From Psilocybe azurescens (lineage: Eukaryota > Basidiomycota > Agaricomycetes > Agaricales > Agrocybaceae): a stretch of 64,000 nucleotides of DNA. A program made the position numbers and the translations under genes. The stretch is from the NCBI GenBank assembly GCA_023853785.1, contig JAJIRX010000829.1, forward strand, positions 248,001-312,000. The letters are read 5' to 3'. Under the pieces are notes generated by a model. The model was given only the letters and a program-made list of their open reading frames with translations, was not told where the DNA came from and made no database searches. Below, in pieces: positions 11,608 to 23,991 of this stretch. How positions within the stretch are numbered: the first letter of the stretch is position 1; each line of letters opens with the position of its first letter.

Positions 11608-12689
11608 AGTGTAAGCGGGGGCGGGATTTAATCAAGTTAAATTTTTACTAAGTACAGAGAGGATGATAGTCCTTTTTCCTAATTCACTCATTCATTATGA
11701 TTTTTTAAAAGATTCTTTGTACTACTTAGAACACATTCTAATCTTTTTTTCTCTGTTGATCCCTGTTTAACGATGTGCTGCTTATTTAAACTACCGTTGT
11801 GGTCATCGTACTTATTTTTCGCCTGCTCATCTCATCGTATATGCATAGACGATAGTAATCTCTCCCGAAGCAGAAATGTGGGTCAACGTCTGGATGGCGG
11901 TTTTTGGCATATTAGTCACTATTTCTAATCTGTTTCGAATTAGTGGGCGAATCTGATTCAAAAACTAGTGCTTAGTTGTCAATAGGATGGTGACGTCGTG
12001 TTCCTTACAAAACCCTTGAGACTTGACATCGGCGACGGCAGGACCATTGCATGCAAAGTAGGCGATCGCGTAACCATCAAGTCTGAGGCGCTGAGAAACA
12101 CTCTGAGGGCGAGTTTTTACTCATTCTTACATTAATTTGCCTAATCTTGAGGTCAATTATTTGCCTTTTTGCCGTTTTATGTGTCGTTAGGGTAGTAAAA
12201 TTACTGCACCTATGCGCAGGCATCTAGCAGTCTATTTCATCTATCCCGCAAAGGAGACCCAACACCAATCCCTTTGGATTTCAAACTCGCTCGTTCTCCA
12301 GTCATCATGTAGGGCAGAGGGGGATAGATAAGCCGATGCATATGCAAACTGTAACCGGGCCTGTGCAGCTGGTGGAATGCTGATTTTGAATATATAGTCC
12401 ATTGGTCCTCAATCTGATAAACGTCAAATTGAATCATGTCAAAATCAAGTGTCCTGCAGTCCTATTTGACTTATGTAAAAGGCATAAACCACAGATGATT
12501 ACTATGTAGTATACTGCACTGGAAATTGGAATACCACTTATTTTCGACTGCCTTTCAGGTTTGCATGCAAGTCAAATGCAAGTCTTGGCTTAAGAAGCTG
12601 GTTACGGTAGCTAGCTTGTAGGTCGTCCCAATAATTCCCCGAGTCTTATCGCTTTTGGAGAGATCCTGACCTAATGGACGACGACGGCT
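11608..12689. other. Intergenic, no gene seen
   Basis: About 1.1 kb of moderately AT-rich sequence downstream of the ABC transporter. A 66-codon minus-strand frame at 12237-12437 has no splice partners or paralogue. I see no supported gene. Confidence 0.5.
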
Positions 12690-13084
12690 GAAGCGAACGA
12701 AAAACGAAACTGCTGTTCAAATCAAAAGGCAACAAATGAAAAATTAGTCAATACCCAGCCTACTGCTCGGCCTTCAGGAAGGCACAATCAATGCATATGA
12801 CAAGTCATCGGGTGGTTAAATCCTTGAATCAGAAAAACACTAAACATCCGATAGCACGCGTACGCAAATTTTGACAGAAATCGATCAAACCCTCCTTAAG
12901 ACCATGTACCCTGTATGCAGAAAGAGATATATTAGGGCTACGGAGTTGTGGAGAAGCTAGGTCAGAGGATACTTATTATTCGGCCCAGCTTTTAACTATA
13001 TATCCGAGACAAAATACAAGGGCATGGAACCAGCGGGCGTAGAAAGGATCAGAAAAGTGTGGCTTCGAACATGCGTCACTTAGC

Positions 13085-13339
13085 ATGATTGACTCGAAAG
13101 TGTGGGAGAGTCTTAATCCCAAGGCTGATGTGACTCGGTTATACTCTCAGGCAAATAACCCAGGGAATTTAAGGGAGCTATATAGCGACGCGGAAAGTAT
13201 GATGTCGACACCCTCGGGCCTGGACAGGACCACACAGCCCACCCGTATCCTGTCAGAATCAAATATCAACATCTTCTCCGGCGGAGTACTCAATGACCTC
13301 TTTATGGAATCGAGTATGTGGACGTATGAGCCAGGCTAG
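13085..13339 (+). CDS. Possible small ORF X, R1 copy 1 (84 codons)
   Basis: Open frame starting MIDSKVWESLNPKADVT. Related open frames start at 20141 and 49359 in the other R1 blocks, with similar first 40 codons and divergent ends. Retained openness in three copies hints at coding, but the ends differ, no intron partner was found, and the frames may be chance survivors in a young repeat. No function can be proposed. Confidence 0.25.
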   Translation: MIDSKVWESLNPKADVTRLYSQANNPGNLRELYSDAESMMSTPSGLDRTTQPTRILSESNINIFSGGVLNDLFMESSMWTYEPG

Positions 13340-13506
13340 AAAAGTTCCACGGTTATGTGGTTATGTGAGTCTATCACGAGTCGTATCCTAGATATACCAG
13401 TACGTCGCAGAACTTCAAGGACTAGCTTTTGTAATCTGGTTGTCTTCCTCGCTTAACCGTGAGGTGCATGTCGTAATGTCGTAACTTCGGCGAAACATTT
13501 TCATGA

Positions 13507-14614
13507 TTAAGCGCCCACACCTAACTCTTTACATTCTTCACAATAGGACAGAAAAGGCTCGCTGGACTTCGGGGGTAAAGAATATTCTCAAATGTTTTTC
13601 CCACTCCCTGTACAAAAAATGTCATATCGATATCATTCTTTTTTACACTGGTCTGGAATGGAGGCAGAAAAGTACAATTATCGTTGGCAGATAACGGGCC
13701 CCTGTGACTATCGACCCTTCTTGTATTAACCTTCCAGAACAGGAAAATTCACAGTGCAAAAACATATGGGTCCCCATCGATTCAGATAATCAGTCGTCAT
13801 CAGTCTTCACGCTGTCTATAGTACCTGCTGTCAGAACTCACATGCTATGTTGGTTCTCACACTTGTTCCCGGTAAGCTTAAGTCGCCCTTGTCCTCGGTT
13901 TTGAGAGCACAATCGCGATGGCTAGCAGTCCATGACATACTAAGTGCTCCCGTGGATAAGCCGCAGTACTTCCTCTCCTTACATCTTCGCAAGGTTTCTG
14001 TTGCACCAGATCTAGTGTCTTGTGAACTGTCCAACGTTGAACGGAGGGAATATTTATCGATCCGAATCCGTGCGAGGTCCTGTACCATTTCAAATATAAA
14101 TTCGTCCACAACATGCGGAGTGGAGGAATTCCGAGAGTAATGTGTGACAGCTTAGATCCCCTTTCGCATATTTGCACAGGTTCTATTGAAGGTTCGGAGA
14201 TTGAAATGGCGACACAAAGATAATCGATGAACAATCGATCAACCTCTACCCTCGCACACAACTCCACAGCTTCCGTGCTCAAGGCACATTTCTTCTTTTG
14301 CTCATGCACGAGGCGTTTCTGGTGAGCGGAAAAAATATTTGTTTGTGGACCATGATAGTCATCAATTGTACAATTGTCACAATCCCAATCCTGAACTATA
14401 GAATTGCTCTTGATATATAAGATCTCGAAAGCCACTCGGCAAATAGCCGGACCTCGAGACCTTGAACCCTGTGCTTAAAGTTGAGCTTACGCGTTTCTTA
14501 ATGAGAAAAAACAGCTCAAGATTGTGTTCGACTACGTTTTGGCCTCTCCGTTGCGTGGTTAATCTAGACGCTGCCCGAAAACCGAAAATCGCGTTTTCCC
14601 CAACGGGCGCTTAA
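13507..14614. mobile_element. TTAA-bounded segment with GCGCCC inverted ends
   Basis: Left end TTAAGCGCCC (13507-13516) and right end GGGCGCTTAA (14605-14614) are perfect inverted copies. Equivalent bounded segments lie at 49826-50949, 20723-21756 (left end altered) and, with TTAT in place of TTAA, at about 39466-40288. TTAA target duplications are typical of piggyBac-type elements, so a non-autonomous element is one reading; a conserved promoter element is another. No transposase frame is present. Confidence 0.4.
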
Positions 14615-15086
14615 ACATACGAAGGGGCAGCATGACTCTCGTCGAGTCACTCACTCGAACTCATTTCTTGATAAACCGTGAGATAAATTTATTCTGATGC
14701 ACAAATGTTAGATAACCTTGAGAGTAGTTAGGGCTTCTTTCAGCTTATCTTTTCACACCTATGGGCTTCAATTCTTTATGACTCGAAGGATATCTGGAGT
14801 TATCTATGAGAGTTCTTATCCTGTTCCTAAATCATCCAAGACCTTAACGCATGGCAGAATCCTCGCAGTCTTTAGACAACTACTCGGGAACCAAGGTCGC
14901 TGCGATGTGTCTACATACCTACAACGATTCCTAGGGGTCGTTTTTCTATAAGTACCCGCCCAAAATATGCCACATTTCCAGCGCATTTCTACAATACTAT
15001 AGCTTCGACTGGCAAGTCGCTTACCTTCTCCTTATATATTGCATCCTAAACCTCTATATTTTCAGGTTATACCGCCTTCAACCACG

Positions 15087-15967
15087 TCAACATTTATTCA
15101 CGAACGATGCCCTACCCTGTCTGTGAATCTACATTAGCAAGCTCTTCGTAATCTGATTATTCCATAGATCCCGGATCTTACTACCGTCCAGCTGACTGGA
15201 AAATATGGAGTCGCCGGCTCATACGAAGACCAAAATGGGAACAGGATCCCGGCAGACATGCCCAAGGGAAATACAGTCACCCTCACCAAGTACGAAGCCT
15301 ACCATCTTCGAACTCGCACCTCCGTAAGTGCTTAACATGTTGACCTTTGAGAACGTGCTGATCAATGTGAGCAGACCGCTGGCCCAGGCTCGGCTGATAT
15401 AGAAGATCGCTACAGCTTCAAAGGGCCCTTTCCTGAGGGGAAGTGGTCAACCTGGGAGGTTTCTGGGGATTTGCATCACGTACAATCCCGCATGCTTGGA
15501 TATCTCTCACTCGGGGAGGGGCTCCTCTAGTGGGAGCGTACTTCCGGGTTTGGTCCTCTTCTCTTTTCATATGACATTAGAATTTATGCGAATCTACTTG
15601 TACAGTCCAACACCATTGTTTTCCTTCTTAAACCCTTCGGGTATAAGACAACCTCAGTTGCAGGCGGCTGGAGGGACCTGAAGATTGGGGATCGAATCAA
15701 ATTAGCCAGCACGGCAGTGTCCGAACGCGCGGTATGTGTTCCTGCATATATATCTGACATCCGAACTGAAATACGTACTCTTTTGTCCTTCCCTGGGTAT
15801 GGCAGCACCTACCTATTAGCAACAATGAGCCAAATGAAAGAAATATAGCCCTCGCAACGTACAAATTTCATTATATGGAAGAGAAGGAAGTAATACCAAT
15901 CTGGAAATCCAATGGCTATCACTCAGAGAAAGAAAGTTTCAAAGTCGTCAAAATCGCGACGAAATAG
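15087..15967 (+). pseudogene. Y3: Y-family gene, divergent and frameshifted
   Basis: Exons can be aligned with Y2 in number and order: 15168-15323 (52 codons, ends RTRTS at a GTAAGT donor like TRVS in Y2), a third exon from 15375, a fourth around 15569-15732 (LKIGDRIKLAS, matching LKILNLGDCVKIRS of Y2) and a last one 15806-15967 ending in the WKSNGYHS segment. Exon 3 needs one extra G in the GGGG run near 15523 to avoid an early TAG. The first exon is uncertain: an ATG at 15107 is followed by only about 30 bases before the next acceptor. It is the most divergent plus-strand member. Product and function unknown. Confidence 0.55.
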
Positions 15968-16692
15968 CCTAGTTCAAACGGAGTATGACCTTCTGGAAAG
16001 GCCGGTTGTGATCATTCTTGTTTCGGACTCTGATCGTGTTGTGATGCTTTTGATATTTCGTATATATATGTGAGTTCTCTAAAGTGATATAGCAATTTCA
16101 AAGATAGAATTTGTCTTTCAATTTCTTTCCTCGTGAACGGGATGCATAAGAAAACTTAAGAGACCATAACATCACTTCAGCGCAGCCAGTGAGACTGTTA
16201 TGTATATGCCTGTGTCTTGCGGCCGACCACTCAGCAATAACTATTTGGTCTGGCAATTACCTTCTACCGTAGGTCTGCAGCTCGTTTGTATATCAGAAGT
16301 AAGTGACATCTACTTTATATATAATATAATCGATTACCATTAAATTGCGAAGACGAGCAAACGATAAGCCTAGTAGCCGCTTACTTAAGTCCTAGAGAGA
16401 CATTGCAAATTGAGCACCGGAAAAGTTACAGAATAGCTGTACAGTCATACTCCTATTCCGTCATAGTAGCTAAAAGATTATGACAACCTCGCCGAAAGCA
16501 GTTGAACGGCGAAAGAAAACAACAAAGCCAATAAGTGGCTTGCCTCAGTCTCACGTGATACTCAATACTGACACAATTTAACAGTCGTGTGAAAACTGGA
16601 ATTGATTGAAGTTGAAAACCAGGGTTATCGTAGCGTTTAACATTTATCCCTTCTCTTTCGCTTCGACAAGCTTAGAGCGATATTTATTTTAC

Positions 16693-18332
16693 ATGGAGGT
16701 AAGAGATAATGTTAATATTCTACTACAATCTATATTTTATCTCTTTTTCAGTCCTATTCAATTCCCATCTCTTTCAACTTCGCACCAGGCGATGGTTCAT
16801 ATGAGAATACTGAACGGTTTGCCTTCTGGGCCTCTCCCAACACGATGCAATGGTTCAAAACACGTGGATATATCCTTTATCAACGCAGTTTGGATGAATC
16901 AGGCGATTCATCTTTTCCAAGCATACCTTCAAAAGTCGAGTTTGCGGAAGCCGAGTATCCTTACGCCTGTTACGATACAGAGACCGTGGAACTGCCAGAA
17001 ACGCCGGTACCGCTTCGCGCTTGGGATATGACCGTAAGCTTTTCTGTGCCATACATAAACACTACCTCAGAGTAATCCAATTGGTTTTCTGACAGGGAAA
17101 GGTTGGTTATGCCCAGGATTCACTAGGCAGACACGTTGCAATCAAAATCGTGCCCAAGGAGACAGACGAATACCGTATCCTACAGTTTTTAAACCAGCAG
17201 AAACTAGAAACGCTAAAAGAGAACTGTGTTATTCCAGTTCTAGAACTATTGCCCAATGAAGACTTTTGGTTTGCGGTAATGCCTCGGTAAGCCCCATATG
17301 TTTCGATCTGGTCCTTAAGATATTCATCGATTCTTCATTTTTGAAGATGGGCTGCTTACATCGACAATCCCGAACCTCAATATCTTCATGAAATTGTCAC
17401 TATGATACATTCTCTGTTGAAGGTGTGATCGCCAAAATCGCCATAGGTATACTTCCTGTAGTTTCTAATGAGTGTGCCCCACAGGGAATGAACTATTTAC
17501 ATGAACATAACATTGTCCATGGGGTTTGTCTGTGTTCGGTGGCGTTTGAACTCTTGCTTACATACATTTCTAGGATATCAACGAAGGAAATTTTTTGGTG
17601 AATCATATCAGTGATATGCATTGGCGCTGCACCAAGCGCAGTCGTTTACGGGCAAAGAAAAGTTTGTTGTATGCACTGTTCGACTTTGACCTTTCTATCA
17701 TGGCACCGCCGAACATAGACAAGAAGGACTTCCGACTCCCGGCATACAAATCATGGGGCTCGTTCAACGTCAGCAATGATACGGCTGCAGGAGAACATGA
17801 CTACAATCCATTTATACTTGACGTGGGCAGCATGGGCGTCTACTTATGCCAGAATTATCAAGTCAGTTTTCCATTTTGACTCTTGTTCTGTTCGTAGGCT
17901 GGCTTAATAAACGTCGGTCACTAGCATATGACAGATCTCCTCCCAATACTTGCTCCTCTTCTCGATATGATGACATGTTGGGATCTTCGCCGTCGATTTA
18001 CTGCATCAGAAGCCCTTCAGTTTCTTGAAGATCGTATGGCAGAGATATCAGAAGCGGACCTTGCTTCTAAAATAGTCCTGACGAAGCCCAGAGACCCTTA
18101 TAAAAAGTATAACGAGTGCGATAGATGGGAGAACCTGTCTCCAGAATTTGTGGAAAGATGGCAAGCATATAGGGAGACGCCTCTACCTTGGCACATCCCA
18201 CTCTTACGACGAGTCTGCAAGACTCAACTCGGCACACTTATTGTTCTGCGAACACGAGCATTTGTGTTCAAATTCACTTCCCTTCCGCGCCGACTTCACA
18301 GATGGCTTGTTCCTGCCAAGATTGCACTCTAA
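16693..18332 (+). CDS. K2: intact kinase-like protein, 429 residues
   Basis: Seven exons with GT-AG introns: 16693-16698 (ATG GAG only), 16752-17033, 17096-17286, 17347-17422, 17485-17523, 17574-17861, 17925-18332. All phases agree and there is no internal stop. Kinase marks in order: HVAIK (lysine of subdomain II), then an acidic ETDEYR helix, LHEHNIVHG joined by splicing to DINEGN (catalytic loop HGD...N), LFDFDLS in the place of DFG, LDVGSMG (subdomain IX aspartate) and RRFTASEAL near the C-terminal lobe end. The loop lacks the lysine two residues after the catalytic aspartate (DIN instead of DLK), so activity is uncertain. The N-terminal 90 residues (FAFWASPNTMQWFKTRGY) are a family-specific domain. 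No membrane segment. It follows Y3. Confidence 0.8.
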
Positions 18333-18682
18333 TACTGGCAGTAACCCTTGGTTTTTCCCGTCTTCTCGTCTTTAGTTCTTTTACCATTTTTCTACCTATA
18401 CCTTCATCATATTTCTGTGCATATTGTTTACTTACAACTAGTACACCGGCAGACAGTACCTTGTTTATTTGACATTTTATGTTGATTGCACAATGGCCGC
18501 CATCGTCATTGGTTGGCTATTATACCTCGACTGTTCAATGTCTGTTGTGATATCATTCTCACCCCGAGCAAACTTGATAATGACATCGCTCCAGACCTCT
18601 TACTTCCTTAGTACTATCTTTCCTCCCCTTAATCTTCCCCACTTTCGAAGAAGTGACGCGGAGAGGGATTCATGCACTACGT
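18333..18682. other. 3' flank of K2, duplicated after K10
   Basis: The 3' flank of K2 shows clear similarity to 62364-62660 downstream of K10 (for example TTGATTGCACAATGGCC and TCGTCATTGGTTGGC in both). So the K2 and K10 copies share untranslated flank as well as coding exons. Confidence 0.7.
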
Positions 18683-19260
18683 GAAACATGACTACAATCC
18701 ATTTACACTTGACGTGGGCAGCATGGGCGTCTACTTATGTAAGAATTATCAGGTCAGTTTTCTATTTTTGACTCTTATTCTGTTCGTAAGCTTAATAAAC
18801 TTTGATCTCTAGCATATGACAGATCTCCTCCCAATACTTGCTCCTCTTCTCGATATGATGACATGTTGGGATCTTCGCCGTCGATTTACTGCATCAGAAG
18901 CCCTCCATTTTCTTGAAGATCGTATGGCAGAGCTATCAGAGGTGGACCTTACTTCTAAAATAATCCTGACGAAGCCCAGAGACCCTTATAAAAAGTATAA
19001 CGAGTGTGATAGATGGGAGAACCTATCTCCAGAATTTGTGGAAAGATGGCAAGCGTATAGGGAGAAACCTCTACCTTTGCACGTCCTACTCTTACGCCGA
19101 ATCTGCAAGACTCAACGCGGTGCACTTATTGTTCTGCGAACACGAGAATTTGTGTTCAAATTCGTTTCCCTTCCGCGCCGACTTCACAGATGGCTTGTCC
19201 ATGCCAAGATTACACTCTGATATTGTCCGTAGCTCTACCGCACACAGCTATACTTGTTAG
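18683..19260 (+). pseudogene. K2': partial tandem copy of the K2 3' end
   Basis: Contains the end of the sixth exon (from GAAACATGACTAC), the following intron and a complete open last exon (about 18813-19220, 136 codons) closely similar to that of K2. There is no upstream part, so it cannot encode the kinase. Downstream of its stop the sequence matches the 3' flank of K9 (59371-59640), not that of K2, so this is a chimera of the two gene types. Confidence 0.8.
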
Positions 19261-19718
19261 ATGCTCTTTGACTATATTTTGACCTTGCTCCAACGATACA
19301 TCCGCTTTTGTTGTCCGCTTTTCCTTTCATTTGGTTATTTAATATGTTGCTTACTTAAATCATGCACACCCGCTACTCAGTCCTGTATGTCATTTGAGAT
19401 CCATACTCTATACAACGAGAAGCATCTTGTCCCAAGCCAGGTCCGTGACCTTATTTAACATGATGAAGGTATTATTATTTAATAGAACGCCATCGTTGAT
19501 AGATGGCTCAGTCTTCTCCCCACCATTAACGGTGACGGAGGGACTCCGGCCTAACTTTTGGATTGGTTCAAGGTCACATTTATCACTGCGACGCATAACC
19601 GAAACGTGTGCGTGAGTTCTGACTAAGAACCAGTTCACACCAACACCCCGAACCGGTCAGGGCTCAAGCTTTAACGTCTTCACTGGCTCGTTGTCCATTG
19701 TGCATCGCTTTTGATAAC

Positions 19719-19829
19719 ATGAAGGTAAGGTTGTGCCCTCAGTGCGCGTCGTAGGCACAATGACGTTACTCTCGCAGTCCCCTGTGATCAAAATCACCTT
19801 TCCATTTGAACCGGGCGTCATATAGTACT
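19719..19829 (+). pseudogene. Solo kinase head: first exon, intron and start of second exon
   Basis: ATGAAG (19719-19724) followed by GTAAGG, an intron of 53 bases and the first 50 bases of the second exon (SPVIKITFPFEPGVI), then TAG. The 5' flank (CTCAAGCTTTA... near 19660) resembles that of K5 near 29103. It is a truncated K gene abutting the R1 block of module U1. Confidence 0.75.
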
Positions 19830-20140
19830 TACTACTAGTCGTGTCAGGTCGCGTCCACCTTGCGTCCACTGCCGTCTACCTGGATAGTTCAATGTGTGAC
19901 AAAGCTCTCGGAGTAGTACTTGTTTCGCTAAATGTCATCACTATGACAGGTTGAAGAGAACGAAAATGCAACTGCTGTTTAAATCAAAAGGCAATGAATG
20001 AAAAATTGGTGGAAACCCAGCCCACAGCTCGGCGTTCTGGAAGGTACAATATATGCTTATGGCAAGTCACCGGGGGTGGTTTAATCTTTGTATCAGAAAA
20101 ACATCAAACATCAGATAGCTTCGAAAACGCATCATTTAAC

Positions 20141-20416
20141 ATGATTGACTCGAAACTGTGGGAGAGTCTCAATCCAAAGGCTGATGTGACTGAGGTACAT
20201 CCCCAGACAAATAACCCAGAGAATTTAAGGGACCTATACCGCGACGTGGAAAGTATGATGTCGACACCCTTGGGCCTGGGTAGGACTACACGCACTATAT
20301 TGGTATTCGGACTCATTACGCAGCCCACCGGTATCCTGTTGGATTCCCGTGTCAATATCTTCTCCGGCGGAGTGTTCAGTAGGCTAATCAAATGCCAAAG
20401 TAGTATGTGGATATAA
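20141..20416 (+). CDS. Possible small ORF X, R1 copy 2
   Basis: Frame starting MIDSKLWESLNPKADVT, homologous to those at 13085 and 49359. The same frame is open upstream to 19994, so the start is not certain. The C-terminal half differs from the other copies. Coding status is unproven. Confidence 0.25.
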   Translation: MIDSKLWESLNPKADVTEVHPQTNNPENLRDLYRDVESMMSTPLGLGRTTRTILVFGLITQPTGILLDSRVNIFSGGVFSRLIKCQSSMWI

Positions 20417-20722
20417 GTCCATCATGAATCATATTCTGGATGTTCGAGTAGGTCGCAGAACTTCAAGGGCTGGTGGGGGAGTCCCGAGCCCTACAAACGG
20501 CTCTGAGGCGAGGCATAGTGCTCTCGGAAGGATTGTGAAATGGTGTAGGAAAATGTGCTATGCTACGTCGTGAAGACTACTCTAAGGTGCTTCGGACTCT
20601 GCTCTATAGTCCGCCAGCACAGCCACACCGGCCTTTGTTATTTTGGTGTCTTCCTCGCCTACACATAGCTGACTGTGACGTTCTTGTCGTAATGTCGTAC
20701 CTTCGGCGAAACATTCTCATGG

Positions 20723-21756
20723 TTAAGTGTCAACATCTAACTCTTCGCATTCTTTACAACAGGAGAGGACAAGACTTGCTGGACTTTTGGCGGTAAAGAA
20801 TATCTTTAACACTCCGTGAGCCGAAGGCGTCATATCAGTCTTTTTACATTGGTCTGGAATGGAGTACAATCATCGATGCATCTTTGACAGACACCGGAAA
20901 CGTTCGGCCCTTCTTGTGTTAACCTTTTGAAAAAGAAATTTCACAGTGCAAGAACATATGGGTCCCCGTCAATTCAGATTATCAGTCATTATATTGCCTT
21001 CAAGCTCCCTTGTCTTCGGTTTTGACGACACAATTGCGAAGACTAGAAGCCCATGACATACGAAGTACTCCCGTGGATATGCCGCAGTACTCCCCCTTCT
21101 CATACCTCGCTCTCAAGGCTTCTGTCGTGCCTGATTTAGTGCCCTGTGATTCACCAAAAGTTCACAGTCCTCAACTGGGTGAATACTCAATGGAAGTCAT
21201 ATCTTACCGATCCGAATTCGCCTGAGGTATCGTCATATTCCAAATATACACCCACCCACAACATGCGGAGTGGAAGTTTTGAGAGTAATGTGCGGCAAAA
21301 GAGAGCCCATTTTGCGTAACTGAACATCTGCACAGGTTCTGTCAAAGGCTTGAGATTGAAATAGAGATAAAGATAAATCAATCCATCAACCTTGACCCTC
21401 TCTCTCACACACGCACACACAACTCCACGGCGGCCGCACCCAAAGTGTGCAATATCATTATTCTTTCGTCCATGCACGAGGCGTCTCTCATCAAAAAAAA
21501 AATTGCCTGGGGACGTGGACAATCGCCAGGCTCCATCAATTTCACATCATTCTTGACGCATCCTTAGAAGTTGCCTTGAACAATGTGGCCATTAGATTTT
21601 TCCAAAAACTTCAGCGCAGCTGCCTGCCTGATGGTCATTGCTCACTATCTCTGATGCAAGATAAAGCCCCGGCGGGCCGCTTGGGTGTGGTGCAGTGGTA
21701 CGGACCCGGGTAACATGACGTGTAATAGCTGGAATACGTGTCCAACGGGCGCTTAA
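20723..21756. mobile_element. TTAA-bounded segment, left end altered
   Basis: Right end GGGCGCTTAA at 21747-21756 is identical to the other copies; the left end reads TTAAGTGTCA at 20723 where others have TTAAGCGCCC. Length about 1.03 kb. The right end lies about 550 bases upstream of the Y1 start, the same spacing as in the Y2 module. Confidence 0.35.
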
Positions 21757-22239
21757 ACGCGTGTTATACCTTTGCACCACTATTCTCTTCATTATCTCCT
21801 CACACCACGCCGAATATCGCTTTGTTTTGGAATATAGACTCATACAATCTGCAGGCATTTTCTCTCTTTCCATAAGTTTCGGGAACAGTTGTGGCTGTTT
21901 GTATGCCGCGGCTCCACGCCGGACTGCTGTTCTTTTATGACTCGAAATTTTTCGTGATATATGCCCAGATCGCTTGATTCGAAGCTTTCTCTGTCACAGT
22001 AAGACAGCGGAACTTTTGTTAATTTTACTCGGGGATCGCTTTAGCGTGCTTCCAGTGTCCCTAAGTATGATATCGATCTCCTTTTGTCCACTTGTCTCCA
22101 GGAATGGAATGTACAGAGATAGAGCATTCTGAGAACCATTCCATTTCTCCGCAAATTCGTCTGAAGGAGTCTCGATGTTTCCCACAGTGTTCAATCCATC
22201 GGTTTGATCACACACCACCATATGTCGCGATCCCTGTGA

Positions 22240-22249
22240 TATAAATACC
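22240..22249 (+). promoter_or_regulatory. TATA box of Y1
   Basis: TATAAATACC lies 67 bases before the Y1 start codon. The same ten bases lie 68 bases before the Y2 start codon (51436), within otherwise diverged sequence. Confidence 0.6.
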
Positions 22250-22306
22250 TGCGTCAAATACGATGTTCACCAGTGTCTTGTACTCGCCTCTTTCATCTCA
22301 GCAGCA

Positions 22307-23247
22307 ATGTCGTCGTCTCTACAAACTTCTTCTGTCCTGGAATCCGAACCTTTACAAGTAAGTTGCTATGTGTGGCTCCATATGTCGCCTGGTCATCAAA
22401 ACTTATCTTTGGTAGGTAAATAAAACTCGAGCCATCCTCGCCGATAATGTCGAGATAGATGGATGGTACAATGGCGAAATGGGCAAAACTAAACACACTC
22501 TCCGCGCTGGAAGTGAGGTGATTATCTTCGCATCCAAGGAAAAAGGACGACCACTAGAGTCTCCGTAAGTTTTGACTGTTGCATATCCTTTCAACTTACT
22601 CATTTAATCAAATTTTGATTATTCTTAAAAGACGGGTGCACATGGACCCGAGGTAGAGTACGAATATGCTTTAACGGCTGAATTGCCGGATAAGGCATGG
22701 AAAACTTTCCTGGGTGTTGGTCTTGCCATCGAAGGACAACGAATACCACACAAAGATCTCTCCCAGGTCCCGACGAGTCATAGGACAAAGTCAAGTTCAA
22801 AGAATCTGGGGAGATGAGAAGAGATGCATTTTGGAAGGTTTGTTCTCTTTGTTTCCTTCCATCTGCAATGCTAAATCCAATGGACATGAAACAGGCGAAC
22901 CAACTTGCTTACATTCGAAAGGAGATTGTGGTCAAGGTCGGAAGAAATTCACCAACAGGTATTAAGACTTTAGATTTAGGAGACTGCGTTAGGATATGCT
23001 CTGGTGCAACTACCATCAGAAATGTAAATGTCGTTCGACCATGTTCCCACTTGAGACATTACTGATAAACTTTGTGTTTTGCCGATGACAGGGAGGGAAA
23101 GTCCCCGAAGAGCCGACAGACCATAACTTCGAATTGGCTGGATACTCTTTTCAATTCACAGTGCCTACAGTTCACACTGCTACATGGAAATCCAACATCT
23201 ATCATAGTGCTCGTATCTTCAAAGAAACTTTCATTGTCGAGGACTGA
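22307..23247 (+). pseudogene. Y1: Y-family gene with two one-base deletions
   Basis: Close paralogue of Y2 with the same five exons: 22307-22357, 22416-22564, 22632-22837, 22895-23023, 23092-23247. Exon 2 has AAAAA (22540-22544) where Y2 has six A, and exon 3 has GGGG (22808-22811) where Y2 has five G; each drops a base and breaks the frame. Start codon, splice sites, the fourth and fifth exons (LAYIRKEIVVKVGRNSPTG; WKSNIYHSARIF) and the stop are intact. If the two runs are assembly errors the gene is functional. It is followed by K3. Confidence 0.7.
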
Positions 23248-23991
23248 ACCGTGCTATTAACGTTTTATTTTTTGTCAAATTTTAACATGTACATACAGTG
23301 TAACTAGCTCAAGTACTTGGTTACTTACTAGAGATGAATCCCAACTTTTGTTTTGCTTTCCTTATCATAATTTGTTCACAGTTGTCAGCGGCTCCGTAAA
23401 ACGGAAGAAGCAAGTCATTTGGTTTCATGAAACGAGTCTGGTCATGTCAAATATGCTTTTCCAATTTTAACCGTTTAATTGACACTGCTCGACAAGCATT
23501 AGTCACAGAATCTCTGAAAGTTATGCCTTGATCATGCATTTAATACTATTCATCTACAGCTTAGAGAATCGAATAGTAATGTAATAAGAAGAGATTAGGA
23601 CGATATTGACAGCCGCAAAGAGACGACTGTATCTGTGTCGTAGTTAGTAACAATCTTTCGTCTTCGTACAGCCTTCAATACTCGTTATGTCGCAGAGCAA
23701 TACGAGAATCAGCCCGGGGATGATTCGCGACTAGCACACCTGCAAGTCTTCAAGCTTGCACGTCGGATTCAATGCAGAAACTCATAACACGTGATAGCAT
23801 GGTTTAAAGATCGTGGGAATGAGCAACCAAACAACATTCACTACACGGTTGAACTAAAGGAACCAACTCATCTTCTCCACGCCTTACGTTTATTTAACAT
23901 ATTCAATACAACGCATACATTTCCTGCTCTACCTTCCTTCGGATACCAACGTTGAATCTAGCCTATTCACATTATAGCTGTAACATTGTAC
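23248..23991. other. Intergenic between Y1 and K3
   Basis: About 740 bases with no supported gene. The part near the K3 start is similar to the matching part before K7 (52590-52783), so it probably holds the kinase promoter. Confidence 0.5.

Larger units (their letters stand above)
12690..15085 (+). repeat. R1 block, copy in module U3
   Basis: Diverged copy of the block that precedes Y1 (19840-22306) and Y2 (48920-51503). Shared marks are the stretch CCCAGCC(T/C)AC(T/A)GCTCGGC near its left end, an ATG-GAY-TCG small frame at 13085, the TTAA-bounded segment 13507-14614 and the sequence TTTATGACTCGAA near 14775. The block continues into Y3. It matches no recognised transposase or reverse transcriptase. 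Confidence 0.75.
19840..22306 (+). repeat. R1 block, copy in module U1
   Basis: Starts with GGTCGCGTCCACCTTGCGTCC, nearly the same as at 48920 (TCGCGTCCACCTAGCGTCC), and runs to the start codon of Y1. It includes the small open frame X (from 20141), the TTAA-bounded segment and the Y core promoter. Similarity to 48920-51503 is high along its whole length and lower to 12690-15085. Confidence 0.8.

Noticed and set aside
11090..11635. 181-codon minus-strand proline/arginine-rich frame
   Set aside because: Antisense of the acidic tail of the ABC transporter.
13878..14435. 185-codon minus-strand frame in R1
   Set aside because: The antisense frame is interrupted in the other R1 copies at several points and has no consistent start; both strands of R1 show patchy frames, so neither is called coding.
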